In this document: one piece after another, positions 8,206-15,451 of the stretch
Numbering within the stretch: the first letter of the stretch is position 1
Layout: each line of letters starts with the position of its first letter
Origin: Microtetraspora malaysiensis
GTDB lineage: Bacteria; Actinomycetota; Actinomycetes; Streptosporangiales; Streptosporangiaceae
Direction of reading: 5' to 3'
DNA: 64,000 bases
NCBI RefSeq assembly: GCF_001528665.1
Contig: NZ_BBYJ01000012.1
Span: 124,001-188,000, forward strand
Notes under the pieces: model-generated
The model's input: the letters and a program-made list of their open reading frames with translations, nothing else
What the model was told of the DNA's origin: nothing
Databases searched by the model: none
Translations under genes and position numbers: made by a program

Positions 8206-8811
8206 GTGATCCGGATTCTGGTGGCGGAAGACATGCGCATCCTGCGCGACACGCTGGTCGCCGTGTTGAAGCTGGAGGACGATCTCGACGTGGTGGCGGC
8301 CATGGAGACGGGGGACGACGTCGTGTCCACCGCGCTTGCGTACCGGCCGGACGTGGCGGTGATCGCTGTCGATCTTCCCAGTACGGACGGGATCGTCGTG
8401 GCGGCCGAACTGCACGAGCGGCTGCCGGAGTGTCGCACGCTGATACTGACCGGCTCGGGCAGACCGGGAGACCTGCGCCGCGCCCTGGCCGCGCGAGTTC
8501 ACGGGTTCATCGCCAAGGACGCCCCGGTGGACGAACTGATCGACGCCGTACGCAAGGTGTCCACCGGCGTCCGGGCGGTCGATCCGCAACTGGCGCTGGC
8601 GGCTCTCGATGTGGAGGAGAACCCGCTGTCCCGTCGCGAGGCCGAGGTGCTGAAGCAGTTCAGCACGGGCAGCGGCGCGGCGGAGATCGCCGCCGGGTTG
8701 TGCCTGTCGTATGGCACCGTGCGCAACTATCTGGCCTCCGCCGTCACCAAGCTGAACGCGCGCAACCGGGTGGATGCCGTCCGCATAGCCACCGAGGCCG
8801 GCTGGCTGTAG
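8206..8811 (+). CDS. NarL/FixJ-type response regulator lacking the phosphoacceptor Asp
   Basis: This 201-residue protein has a receiver domain (1-120) and a LuxR-type helix-turn-helix (about 135-195, with NPLSRREAEVLKQF and LCLSYGTVRNYLASAVTKL). I start it at GTG 8206 behind AGGAGGA, not at the TTG 18 bases upstream. The receiver keeps the acidic pair (Glu8-Asp9), the Thr in LILTGS and the Lys in FIAKDA. However, the phosphorylation position reads PDVAVIAVDLPSTDG, with Ala54 where DesR-type regulators have Asp. It therefore probably works without phosphorylation. No histidine kinase gene is adjacent. Confidence 0.85.
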   Translation: MIRILVAEDMRILRDTLVAVLKLEDDLDVVAAMETGDDVVSTALAYRPDVAVIAVDLPSTDGIVVAAELHERLPECRTLILTGSGRPGDLRRALAARVHGFIAKDAPVDELIDAVRKVSTGVRAVDPQLALAALDVEENPLSRREAEVLKQFSTGSGAAEIAAGLCLSYGTVRNYLASAVTKLNARNRVDAVRIATEAGWL

Positions 8812-8924
8812 CGGGAAATGTGCAGTCTGCACGATTCCCCGGTGCGATCTGCATGCCGACAACGTGCTTGAGGCACTGCCGCGCGCCACCGAAACCCGCG
8901 AAAGATTTGACGTCATGGGGTTAC

Positions 8925-8967
8925 AGGATCTTCGGCTCTTTGACCGAAGCCTGTTGCGCAAGATCCT
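8925..8967 (+). promoter_or_regulatory. Nested hairpin in the leader of the SapA-like gene
   Basis: AGGATCTT (8925-8932) pairs with AAGATCCT (8960-8967). Inside it a second stem, CTTCGG with CCGAAG, encloses the loop CTCTTTGA. The structure ends about 48 bases before the GTG start and has no poly-T tail. It may stabilise or control the mRNA; this is inference from base pairing only. Confidence 0.35.
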
Positions 8968-9015
8968 TCGATCGGCGCGATGTCGCGGCGGTCGAAAACG
9001 AAAGGACACGTACAC

Positions 9016-9468
9016 GTGCGTAAATCCGCGAAGACCGCCCTCGTCGCGGCGGGGCTGGCCGTCGGAGCATTCACCGTGAGCCCGGCGCCTGCCATCGCCG
9101 CGGCGTACTCGCCTGAGGGTGTCTGCGGGACGGGGTACGCGCGGGTCAGCGACGGCTCTCGCGCGATCAAGACGCCGTCGGGCTCCACCTTCGGCCATGT
9201 CTACCTGCTCTACAACAGCAGCAACGGCTACAACTGCGTGGTCACCATCAAGGACTCGTACGTCGGAACCGCCACCCGCACCATCGCGACCCTGGAGGTG
9301 AAGGGCAGCAAGCCGGTGTCCGACGACAAGTCCTACAAGTACTACGCGGGCCCGGTGAAGGCAGCCGCCAAGGGCAAGTGCGTCCGGTACAGCGGCCTCG
9401 TCTACGACACCCGGATCCAGGGTGAGATCGCCCAGGGCGGCCGCGCCGCCTTCGGCAACTGCGGCTGA
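9016..9468 (+). CDS. Secreted SapA-like (spore-associated) protein
   Basis: This 150-residue precursor starts at GTG 9016, where AAAGGA stands 9 bases upstream. An in-frame ATG at 8980 would put a non-hydrophobic extension before the signal peptide. The signal peptide ends PAPAIAAA. The mature protein has CGTGYARV near the N-terminus, VYLLYNSSNGYNCVVTIKD in the middle, YYAGPVK and a final FGNCG. This strand-and-Cys pattern resembles the spore-associated protein SapA of Streptomyces coelicolor. The molecular role of that family is unknown. The upstream regulator gene may or may not control it. Confidence 0.65.
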   Translation: MRKSAKTALVAAGLAVGAFTVSPAPAIAAAYSPEGVCGTGYARVSDGSRAIKTPSGSTFGHVYLLYNSSNGYNCVVTIKDSYVGTATRTIATLEVKGSKPVSDDKSYKYYAGPVKAAAKGKCVRYSGLVYDTRIQGEIAQGGRAAFGNCG

Positions 9469-9478
9469 GACTGACGAG

Positions 9479-9508
9479 GGGGTGCCGGGAGCCCGCTCCC
9501 GGCACCCC
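9479..9508. terminator. Terminator after the SapA-like gene
   Basis: GGGGTGCCGGGAGC (9479-9492) pairs perfectly with GCTCCCGGCACCCC (9495-9508). This 14-bp GC stem lies 10 bases after the stop codon. There is no long T run, which is normal for high-GC actinomycetes. Confidence 0.75.
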
Positions 9509-9573
9509 TTCGGCGTGGCGTACGGCGCCCGAGCCACTCGCGGTCGGGGCCGGCCGGGCAGCCGGCGGCGCTC

Positions 9574-10491
9574 TCACGCCCTTCCCGGGGTGGCTCGTGC
9601 GGCCACCTCGTCCTGGAGCAGCCGCAGGAACGTCACCGCGGCGGGGAGCGGCGCCGCGGACGGCAGCGCCGCGTACACCGATCGGCGCGGCGCGAACTCC
9701 CCGATCGGGCGGAGCACCAGGTCGGTGCGGGCACGGACGCCGTCCGCCGCCATGGCCGGGACAAGGGTGACGCCGAGACCGGCGGCCACGTACCCGAACT
9801 TGCCGGTCCACTCGGCCACGCGGAAGCCGGCCCGCGGCGTGAAACCGGCCCGCGCGCACGCGGTCAGGAGCATCGTCGTGTGCCCGCGCGGCGGCGCCTC
9901 GATCCAGTTCTCGTCCCGCAGGTCACGCAGGTCGACCACCGCGCGCCCGGCCAGCGGATGGCCGCTCGGCAGCGCGACCAGGAACTCGTCCTCCAGGAGC
10001 GGGGTGAGCGTGCTCTCGGGTCCGGCGGCGAGCCCCGAGAGGTAGTCGCTGACCACGGCGATGTCGATGTCCCCGTCGGCGAGACGCTCCATGAGCCGGC
10101 CGCTCGGCCCCTCGACGATGCGGGTCTCCACGTCGGGACCGCGCCGCAGGAACGCGCGCAGCGCGCCGGGGACGAGCGCGGCGTTGGCGGTGGCGAAGAC
10201 GCCGACGCGCAGCCTCCCGGCCACGCCCCGGTGGATGGCCGACAGCTCCTCCGCCGCCGAGCGCAGCCGGTCGAGCACGTCCACGGCGTGGCGGTGCAGG
10301 GCGTGCCCGGCGGGCGTGAGCCGTACGCCCCTGGGCAGCCGCTCGAACAGCGGGCCGCCCGCCCGCGCCTCCAGCGACGCGATCCCCCGCGACACGGCCG
10401 ACTGCGTGTAGTTCAGTTCGGCGGCGGCCGCCGTGAAGGAGCCGGTGCGGGCCACGGCGTCGAGCAGCCTGAGCGCGTCGGTGCCGAACAT
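9574..10491 (-). CDS. LysR-family transcriptional regulator
   Basis: This 305-residue protein has the N-terminal winged helix-turn-helix (residues 1-60: LRLLDAVARTGSFTAAAAEL and TQSAVSRGIASLE) and a C-terminal periplasmic-binding-protein-like effector domain (about 90-295). The ATG at 10491 has GGAGGG about 4 bases upstream. It is divergent from the dehydrogenase-RidA fusion gene with 92 bp between starts and a near-palindrome in that gap, the usual arrangement of a LysR gene and its target. The ligand cannot be told from sequence. Confidence 0.9.
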   Translation of the reverse strand: MFGTDALRLLDAVARTGSFTAAAAELNYTQSAVSRGIASLEARAGGPLFERLPRGVRLTPAGHALHRHAVDVLDRLRSAAEELSAIHRGVAGRLRVGVFATANAALVPGALRAFLRRGPDVETRIVEGPSGRLMERLADGDIDIAVVSDYLSGLAAGPESTLTPLLEDEFLVALPSGHPLAGRAVVDLRDLRDENWIEAPPRGHTTMLLTACARAGFTPRAGFRVAEWTGKFGYVAAGLGVTLVPAMAADGVRARTDLVLRPIGEFAPRRSVYAALPSAAPLPAAVTFLRLLQDEVAARATPGRA

Positions 10492-10519
10492 GATCCCTCC
10501 ATCGATCCATGAGCCATAG

Positions 10520-10534
10520 GCATGGATATCATGC
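10520..10534. promoter_or_regulatory. Candidate LysR operator between the divergent genes
   Basis: GCATG-GATAT-CATGC is a 15-bp inverted repeat with T-N11-A symmetry, lying between the LysR start (10491) and the fusion gene start (10584). Position and form fit an autoregulatory LysR site. Confidence 0.45.
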
Positions 10535-10583
10535 GATTTAGTCGCTGGTGGAATGGGTCGCGTACGACCTAAAGTCCCCAAAC

Positions 10584-11834
10584 ATGATCGCTTTTCTCGG
10601 ACTGGGGCGCATGGGCGCCCTCATGGCCCGGCGGCTCGTGGACGCCGGGCACCAGGTGACCGTATGGAACCGCACGCGTAAGGAGATCTCGGGGGCGGCG
10701 GTGGCGGCGACCCCCGCGGAGGCCGTCGCGGGCGCCGAGCTCGTCATCACGATGCTGGCCGACCCGGACGCGGTGGACGCCGTCGTGCGCGCCGCGCTGC
10801 CCGGCCTGCGCCCGGACGCCGTGGTCGTGGAGATGTCGACGATCGGCCCGGACGCCGTCGCGCGGCTCCGGGAGACGCTGCCCCCGGGAGCGGGACTGGT
10901 GGACGCGCCGGTGCTCGGCAGCGTGGAGCCCGCGAAGGCCGGGAAACTGACCGTCCTGGCCGGTGGTTCACCCGAGGATCTGGCGCGCTGCCGCGATGTG
11001 CTCGCCGTCTTCGGGACGGTGCGCGAGGTGGGCGGCCCCAGATCGGGCGCCGCGCTGAAGTTGGCCGTCATGAGCGCGCTCGTCCCCGCCCAGGTGATGC
11101 TGGCCGAGAACCTCGCGTACGCGGAGCGGATGGGCGTCGCCCCCGCGACCTTCCTCGACGTCCTCGCGGGCACCCCGCTCGGCGCGCTCGCCGACCGGCT
11201 CGCGGCCGCCGCGACGGAGCGGGGCCCCGTCGAGACCCGGTACGCGCTCGGCCTGGCGGCGAAGGACCTGCGACTCGCGACCGGCGGCGCGGGGGCGGCT
11301 CAGACGGTGACGGCGGCCGCGCGGGACCTGCTCTCGGCGGCCGAGGCGGCGGGCCTGGGCGCCCAGGACCTCACCGCCGTCGTCCGCTGGGCCGCCGCCG
11401 CGGCCGCCCCCGGCGACGCCGCGACCGGCGAGCGCGCCCGGGGCGGGAAAGCCGCCGTGCGGATCAACCCCTCGACGGTCCCGCCGACCAACGGGTTCTA
11501 CTCCCACGCGGTGCGCTTCGGAGACCTGCTGTTCGTCTCCGGACAGGTCGCGGCGGACGAGCACGGCCACGTCCTCGGCGAGGACGACATGGCCCGGCAG
11601 ACGGAGCACATCTTCGAGAACCTGCGCCTGATCCTGGCGGACCAGGGAAGCTCGTTCGACGACGTGATCCACGTCAAGTCGTTCGTCACCGACATGGAGC
11701 GGCTGGCCGACTACGGGAACGTCCGCGCGCGCTACCTCACCGGGAAGCCGCCGTCGAGCACCACCGTCGAGGTCTCCCGCCTCTTCCTGCCCGGTGCGCT
11801 GCTGGAGGTCGAGGTGATCGCGGCGATCCGCTGA
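10584..11834 (+). CDS. Beta-hydroxyacid dehydrogenase / imine-reductase-like domain fused to a RidA domain
   Basis: This 416-residue protein joins two domains in one uninterrupted frame. Residues 1-285 are a 3-hydroxyisobutyrate dehydrogenase-like NAD(P) enzyme: MIAFLGLGRMGALMARRL, the VVEMSTIGPDAV segment and GAALKLAVMS with the catalytic-type Lys, although the usual NN after it is replaced. Residues about 291-416 are a full YjgF/RidA domain: FYSHAVRFGDLLFVSGQ, and SRLFLPGALLEVEVIA with the catalytic Arg. RidA enzymes hydrolyse reactive enamines and imines; relatives of the first domain reduce imines or beta-hydroxy acids. The fusion suggests processing of a common imine intermediate (inference). 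The ATG at 10584 has no clear ribosome site and may be leaderless. Confidence 0.85.
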   Translation: MIAFLGLGRMGALMARRLVDAGHQVTVWNRTRKEISGAAVAATPAEAVAGAELVITMLADPDAVDAVVRAALPGLRPDAVVVEMSTIGPDAVARLRETLPPGAGLVDAPVLGSVEPAKAGKLTVLAGGSPEDLARCRDVLAVFGTVREVGGPRSGAALKLAVMSALVPAQVMLAENLAYAERMGVAPATFLDVLAGTPLGALADRLAAAATERGPVETRYALGLAAKDLRLATGGAGAAQTVTAAARDLLSAAEAAGLGAQDLTAVVRWAAAAAAPGDAATGERARGGKAAVRINPSTVPPTNGFYSHAVRFGDLLFVSGQVAADEHGHVLGEDDMARQTEHIFENLRLILADQGSSFDDVIHVKSFVTDMERLADYGNVRARYLTGKPPSSTTVEVSRLFLPGALLEVEVIAAIR

Positions 11835-11852
11835 CCCGCCGCTCCGCGTACG

Positions 11853-11888
11853 GCCGTGCCGGTCAGCCCAGCCGTGCCGGTCAGCCCA
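11853..11888. repeat. 18-bp perfect tandem duplication at the hutH 3' end
   Basis: GCCGTGCCGGTCAGCCCA occurs twice in direct succession (11853-11870 and 11871-11888). The second copy contains the hutH stop codon. It looks like a slippage duplication and leaves the coding sequence intact. Confidence 0.85.
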
Positions 11889-13428
11889 GCGAACCCGTCA
11901 CCGACTCCGCGGCGGCGACGACGGCTCCCTCGGCGACGAGCCGTACGACCGCTTCGATCTCCGGCGCGAGGAAGCGGTCCGCCCCGGGGCCCGCGACCGA
12001 CTCCCTGATCAGCGCGGTCACCGCCCCCGTCGCGGGGGCCGGGGCGTGCGGCGCGCGCAGGTCGATGGCGCGGGCGGCGGTGAGCAGTTCGACGGCGAGC
12101 ACCCGGGTCAGACCGTCGACCGCTCGGCGCAGCTTGCGCCCGGCCGACCAGCCCATCGAGACGTGGTCCTCCTGCATCGCCGAGCTCGGGATCGAGTCGA
12201 CGCTGGCGGGGTTGGCCAGGCGCTTCAGCTCCGACACGATGGCGGCCTGCGTGTACTGGGCGATCATGTGCCCCGAGTCAACGCCCGGGTCGTCCGCCAG
12301 GAAGGCGGGCAGCCCGTGGCTGCGGGCCACGTCGAGCATCCGGTCGGTACGCCGCTCGGCGATCGACGCGACATCGGCCACCGCGATCGCCAGGAAGTCC
12401 AGCACGTACGCCACGGGGGCGCCGTGGAAGTTGCCGTTGGACTCGACCCGGCCGTCGGCCAGCACCACCGGGTTGTCGATCGCGCTGGCCAGCTCGCGCC
12501 CGGCGACCGTGGTGGCGTGCGCGACGGTGTCCCGGGCGGCGCCGGCGACCTGGGGCGCGCAGCGCAGCGAGTAGGCGTCCTGCACCCGGGTGCACGAGCC
12601 GTCCCGGTGCGAGGCCATGATCCCCGACCCGTCCAGCAGCGCGCGCATGTTGGCCGCCGCGGCCGCCTGGCCCGGGTGGGGGCGCAGCGCCTGGAGCGCG
12701 GCGTCGAAGACCCGGTCGGTGCCGAGCAGCGCCTCGACGCTCATCGCCGCGCTGATGTCGGCCGTTCTGAGCAGCCGCTCCAGGTCGCGGATGGCGAGCA
12801 CGAGCATGCCGAGCATCCCGTCGGTGCCGTTGATGAGCGCGAGGCCCTCCTTGGCCGCCAGCTCGACCGGCTCGATGCCGTACTCCTTGAGCGCCTCGTC
12901 GGCGGGGCGGACCCGGCCCTCGCGGTCGCGGACGACGCCCTCCCCCATGATGGTCAGCGCGACGTGGGAGAGCGGCGCGAGGTCGCCGGAGCAGCCGAGG
13001 CTGCCGTACTCGTGGACCACGGGCGTGATCCCGGCGTTGAGGAGGCTCTCCAGGACCCGCGCGGTCGTGGGCCGCACGCCGGTGTGACCGGTGGCGAGGG
13101 TGTGCAGGCGCAGGAACATCATGGCCCGGGTGACCTCGGTCTCCACCTCGGGTCCCGAGCCGGCGGCGTGCGAGCGGACCAGGCTCCGCTGGAGCTGGGC
13201 GCGCAGCGACGGGTCGATGTGCCGGGTGGCGAGGGCGCCGAACCCGGTGGAGACGCCGTAGGCGGGGGTCTCGCTCTCCGCCAGCTCCTCGATCCGGCCC
13301 CGTGACGCGGCCATCTCCGCGATCGTGTCGTCCGTGAGCCGTACGGGCGCGCCGTACCTGGCCACGTTGATCACGTCATCGAAGGCCGGCGGCTCCGGCC
13401 TGATCTCCACGACCTCGTTGTCGCGCAT
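11881..13428 (-). CDS. hutH: Histidine ammonia-lyase
   Basis: This 515-residue enzyme of the aromatic amino acid lyase family turns histidine into urocanate and ammonia. Signature stretches are AYGVSTGFG, the MIO-forming region YGSLGCSGDLAPLSH (Cys146-Ser147-Gly148), NGTDGM, QDAYSLRCAPQV and QEDHVSMGW. The self-cyclising tripeptide is Cys-Ser-Gly here rather than the textbook Ala-Ser-Gly, as I recall for other actinobacterial HutH proteins. The start chosen is the ATG at 13428 with a purine-rich GGAAGAGTGAG upstream. No hutU, hutI or regulator lies next to it, so the other steps are encoded elsewhere. Confidence 0.93.
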   Translation of the reverse strand: MRDNEVVEIRPEPPAFDDVINVARYGAPVRLTDDTIAEMAASRGRIEELAESETPAYGVSTGFGALATRHIDPSLRAQLQRSLVRSHAAGSGPEVETEVTRAMMFLRLHTLATGHTGVRPTTARVLESLLNAGITPVVHEYGSLGCSGDLAPLSHVALTIMGEGVVRDREGRVRPADEALKEYGIEPVELAAKEGLALINGTDGMLGMLVLAIRDLERLLRTADISAAMSVEALLGTDRVFDAALQALRPHPGQAAAAANMRALLDGSGIMASHRDGSCTRVQDAYSLRCAPQVAGAARDTVAHATTVAGRELASAIDNPVVLADGRVESNGNFHGAPVAYVLDFLAIAVADVASIAERRTDRMLDVARSHGLPAFLADDPGVDSGHMIAQYTQAAIVSELKRLANPASVDSIPSSAMQEDHVSMGWSAGRKLRRAVDGLTRVLAVELLTAARAIDLRAPHAPAPATGAVTALIRESVAGPGADRFLAPEIEAVVRLVAEGAVVAAAESVTGSLG

Positions 13429-13572
13429 GGTCTCACTCTTCCCGCACGTCGTAACTAGCGTCTGCAATGTTAGCTGCTTACATCCCCCGGGTCTCCCGCT
13501 TGATTTGGGGAGTCGGCGCGGATTCGCTAGAGTTCTCTGCGTGAGGCCGCCTCCGAGAAGGCGGGAAATCAC

Positions 13573-13644
13573 GCGGAAGTGGCTCAGTGGTAGAGCATCA
13601 CCTTGCCAAGGTGAGGGTCGCGGGTTCGAATCCCGTCTTCCGCT
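13573..13644 (+). tRNA. tRNA-Gly(GCC), copy 1
   Basis: Acceptor GCGGAAG/CTTCCGC, anticodon stem TCACC/GGTGA with loop TTGCCAA giving anticodon GCC, and T-arm GCGGGTTCGAATCCCGT. It is the first of a Gly-Cys-Val array and is identical to the three other Gly copies in the window. Confidence 0.96.
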
Positions 13645-13657
13645 CGGAGCTTTACGT

Positions 13658-13728
13658 GGTGGAGTGGCCGAGAGGCGAGGCAGCGGCCTGCAAAGCCGCG
13701 TACACGGGTTCAAATCCCGTCTCCACCT
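13658..13728 (+). tRNA. tRNA-Cys(GCA), copy 1
   Basis: Acceptor GGTGGAG/CTCCACC, anticodon stem GCGGC/GCCGC with loop CTGCAAA giving anticodon GCA. It is identical to the copy at 60293 and differs at three positions from the copy at 40027. Confidence 0.96.
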
Positions 13729-13743
13729 CTGGCCCCAAGCCAA

Positions 13744-13815
13744 GGACGATTAGCTCAGCGGGAGAGCGCTTCCCTGACACGGAAGAGGTCACTGGTTCAA
13801 TCCCAGTATCGTCCA
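13744..13815 (+). tRNA. tRNA-Val(GAC), copy 1
   Basis: Acceptor GGACGAT/ATCGTCC, anticodon stem CTTCC/GGAAG with loop CTGACAC giving anticodon GAC. It is identical to the copy at 60527 and closely related to tRNA-Val(CAC) at 2817. Confidence 0.96.
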
Positions 13816-13821
13816 CTCGTG

Positions 13822-13851
13822 AAAACCCCAGGCCCCACGGCCTGGGGTTTT
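13822..13851 (+). terminator. Terminator after the Gly-Cys-Val tRNA array
   Basis: AAAACCCCAGGCC (13822-13834) pairs perfectly with GGCCTGGGGTTTT (13839-13851) around a CCAC loop, then TCTGTTT. It starts 7 bases after tRNA-Val. Confidence 0.9.
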
Positions 13852-13933
13852 CTGTTTCCGGACCCGCCGTCGCGTCGGAGACGGGCCACCCCTGACCGCA
13901 GGCCGGGCTCACAGGCCGCCGCCCGGGCCGCCG

Positions 13934-15106
13934 TCACTCGTCCGGGCAGAGTCCGGCGAGGCGGGCGATCCGCAGGCCGGCGTGCAGGTCGAGCCGTACC
14001 GCGCCGTCGGAGATGTCGCAGCCGGTGACCTCCCGGATCCGGTCGAGCCGGTAGTACAGCGTGCTGCGGTGGATGTTCAGCCGGCGTGCGGTCCGCTGGA
14101 TCTCACCGCCGCTGTCCAGGTAGCTCTGCAGGGTCGAGACGAGTTCGGCCTTGTGCGGGGAGGTCAACAGCCGCCGCACCCCGGCGGGCAGGTGGCCGGG
14201 CGTCAGCCGGTCGAGCGGCAGTTGCAGGAGGAGGCGGTCCAGACCCAGGTCCTCCCAGAGGACCCGCCTGCCGTAACGCCGCGGATCCGCGCGTGAGGCG
14301 CGGCAGGCGATCTGCGCCTCGCGGTAGGACTCCACCGCCTCGGTCAGCGACCGCTTGACGCCGCCCACCCCGGCCGTCACGTGTTCCAGGCCGGGCGAGG
14401 CGAGGACGCGGTCCAGCCTGGCCGGGTTGACCGGGCGGGGGAACAGCACAATCCCCTCCACGCCGAGGACCGCGCCGACGATCTTGACGGTCGTCGAGCG
14501 GGAGGTGAACTCCAGCGTCGCCTCGACCGCCAGCCGGGTGACGGACCGCGGACACGTCTCCGGCGCCCGATGCACCAGCACCGAGTAGTGCTCGACGTCC
14601 TCGATCAGCCCTTCCCGCAGCAGGGACTCCGCGGCCCGCCCGCGCTCGTCCGGCGCGTCGCTCAGCAGGGCGGACAGCAGGGATCTCGCGTGCTCCACGC
14701 TGCGGCGCAGGTCCGACAGCCGCAACGCGAGGAGCATGCCGATCTCCGGACCGGCGGCCGCCAGAGCGCGCATGGCGTCGGCCGGCGTCTCCCCGCCGGG
14801 CCGGTCGTCCACGCAGTAGACGTAGCCGAGGAGGTGCTGCTCGTGACGCAGCGGCATGACGACGCTGGCGTCGCGCCGCGCATCGGCCGGTATGTACACA
14901 GGGTGCGCGACGGTACGCAGCCGGTGCTCCCTGACCAGGGCCTCGGTCAGCGGCGCCGCCGATCCGGCCAGCAGCCGGGCCAGCCGGGCGCGGCGCGCGT
15001 CGGTGTCGTGGATGCTGTAGGCCGCGACCTTCAGGTCGAGGTCCAGCACGACCAGCGGGGCGCCCAAGCGATCAGCCAGATCCTGGAGGGTGTCATCAAG
15101 GCTCAT
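13934..15106 (-). CDS. PucR/CdaR-type transcriptional regulator, likely controller of the aromatic operon
   Basis: This 390-residue protein has a GAF-like N-terminal sensor region (about 1-130), a central linker with a degenerate nucleotide-cyclase-like fold, and the C-terminal PucR helix-turn-helix. The last part shows LVSTLQSYLDSGGEIQRTAR, then LNIHRSTLYYRLDRIREVTG. I start it at ATG 15106; a GTG at 15130 is possible but has a poorer ribosome site. It is divergent from the six-gene aromatic operon with 345 bp between them, so it is the natural regulator candidate. The effector is unknown but is likely an aromatic substrate or intermediate. Confidence 0.85.
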   Translation of the reverse strand: MSLDDTLQDLADRLGAPLVVLDLDLKVAAYSIHDTDARRARLARLLAGSAAPLTEALVREHRLRTVAHPVYIPADARRDASVVMPLRHEQHLLGYVYCVDDRPGGETPADAMRALAAAGPEIGMLLALRLSDLRRSVEHARSLLSALLSDAPDERGRAAESLLREGLIEDVEHYSVLVHRAPETCPRSVTRLAVEATLEFTSRSTTVKIVGAVLGVEGIVLFPRPVNPARLDRVLASPGLEHVTAGVGGVKRSLTEAVESYREAQIACRASRADPRRYGRRVLWEDLGLDRLLLQLPLDRLTPGHLPAGVRRLLTSPHKAELVSTLQSYLDSGGEIQRTARRLNIHRSTLYYRLDRIREVTGCDISDGAVRLDLHAGLRIARLAGLCPDE

Positions 15107-15147
15107 CGGGTTGGTCCTCTCCTTCGACACTTCGTCGGATCACGTCC

Positions 15148-15187
15148 GGCAGGCGGCGACAGAACGTCCGAAGCGCGTCCGCCTGCC
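15148..15187. promoter_or_regulatory. 9-bp inverted repeat near the PucR-type gene
   Basis: GGCAGGCGG (15148-15156) and CCGCCTGCC (15179-15187) are exact complements 22 bases apart, about 42 bp upstream of the regulator start. It could be an autoregulatory site or a leader hairpin. Confidence 0.3.
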
Positions 15188-15352
15188 ACCCGGCTACGGT
15201 GAGTCAACACCGCACAAGCCGACAACGCGTGGTGTGAAGGTGACCGAAAGCCGCTGCCGTCCATGCCGGGACGCGGCGGCCGGGTCGCCGGGGAAAGGCT
15301 CCCTGATCTCCGAGTCCGAATCGGTGGTCAATCACCCGGGGCCTGGACGAAT

Positions 15353-15382
15353 GCTGGCACAGCGCGGGGCATGATTGCCAGC
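15353..15382. promoter_or_regulatory. Candidate operator upstream of the aromatic operon
   Basis: GCTGGCA (15353-15359) and TGCCAGC (15376-15382) are perfect inverted arms 16 bases apart, about 70 bp before the first catabolic gene. The spacing allows a dimer on two adjacent helical faces. The rest of 15107-15451 shows no gene and presumably holds both divergent promoters. Confidence 0.35.
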
Positions 15383-15451
15383 CGCCTGGGGCGGCGACCG
15401 GCGGAACGCCGGCCGAGCAGTCCGACACGTGAGGAAAGGGACCCAATACTC

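Noticed and set aside
12046-13305. Plus-strand frame of about 420 codons opposite hutH
   Set aside because: Translation is His/Arg/Gly low complexity; the minus strand is an intact HutH.
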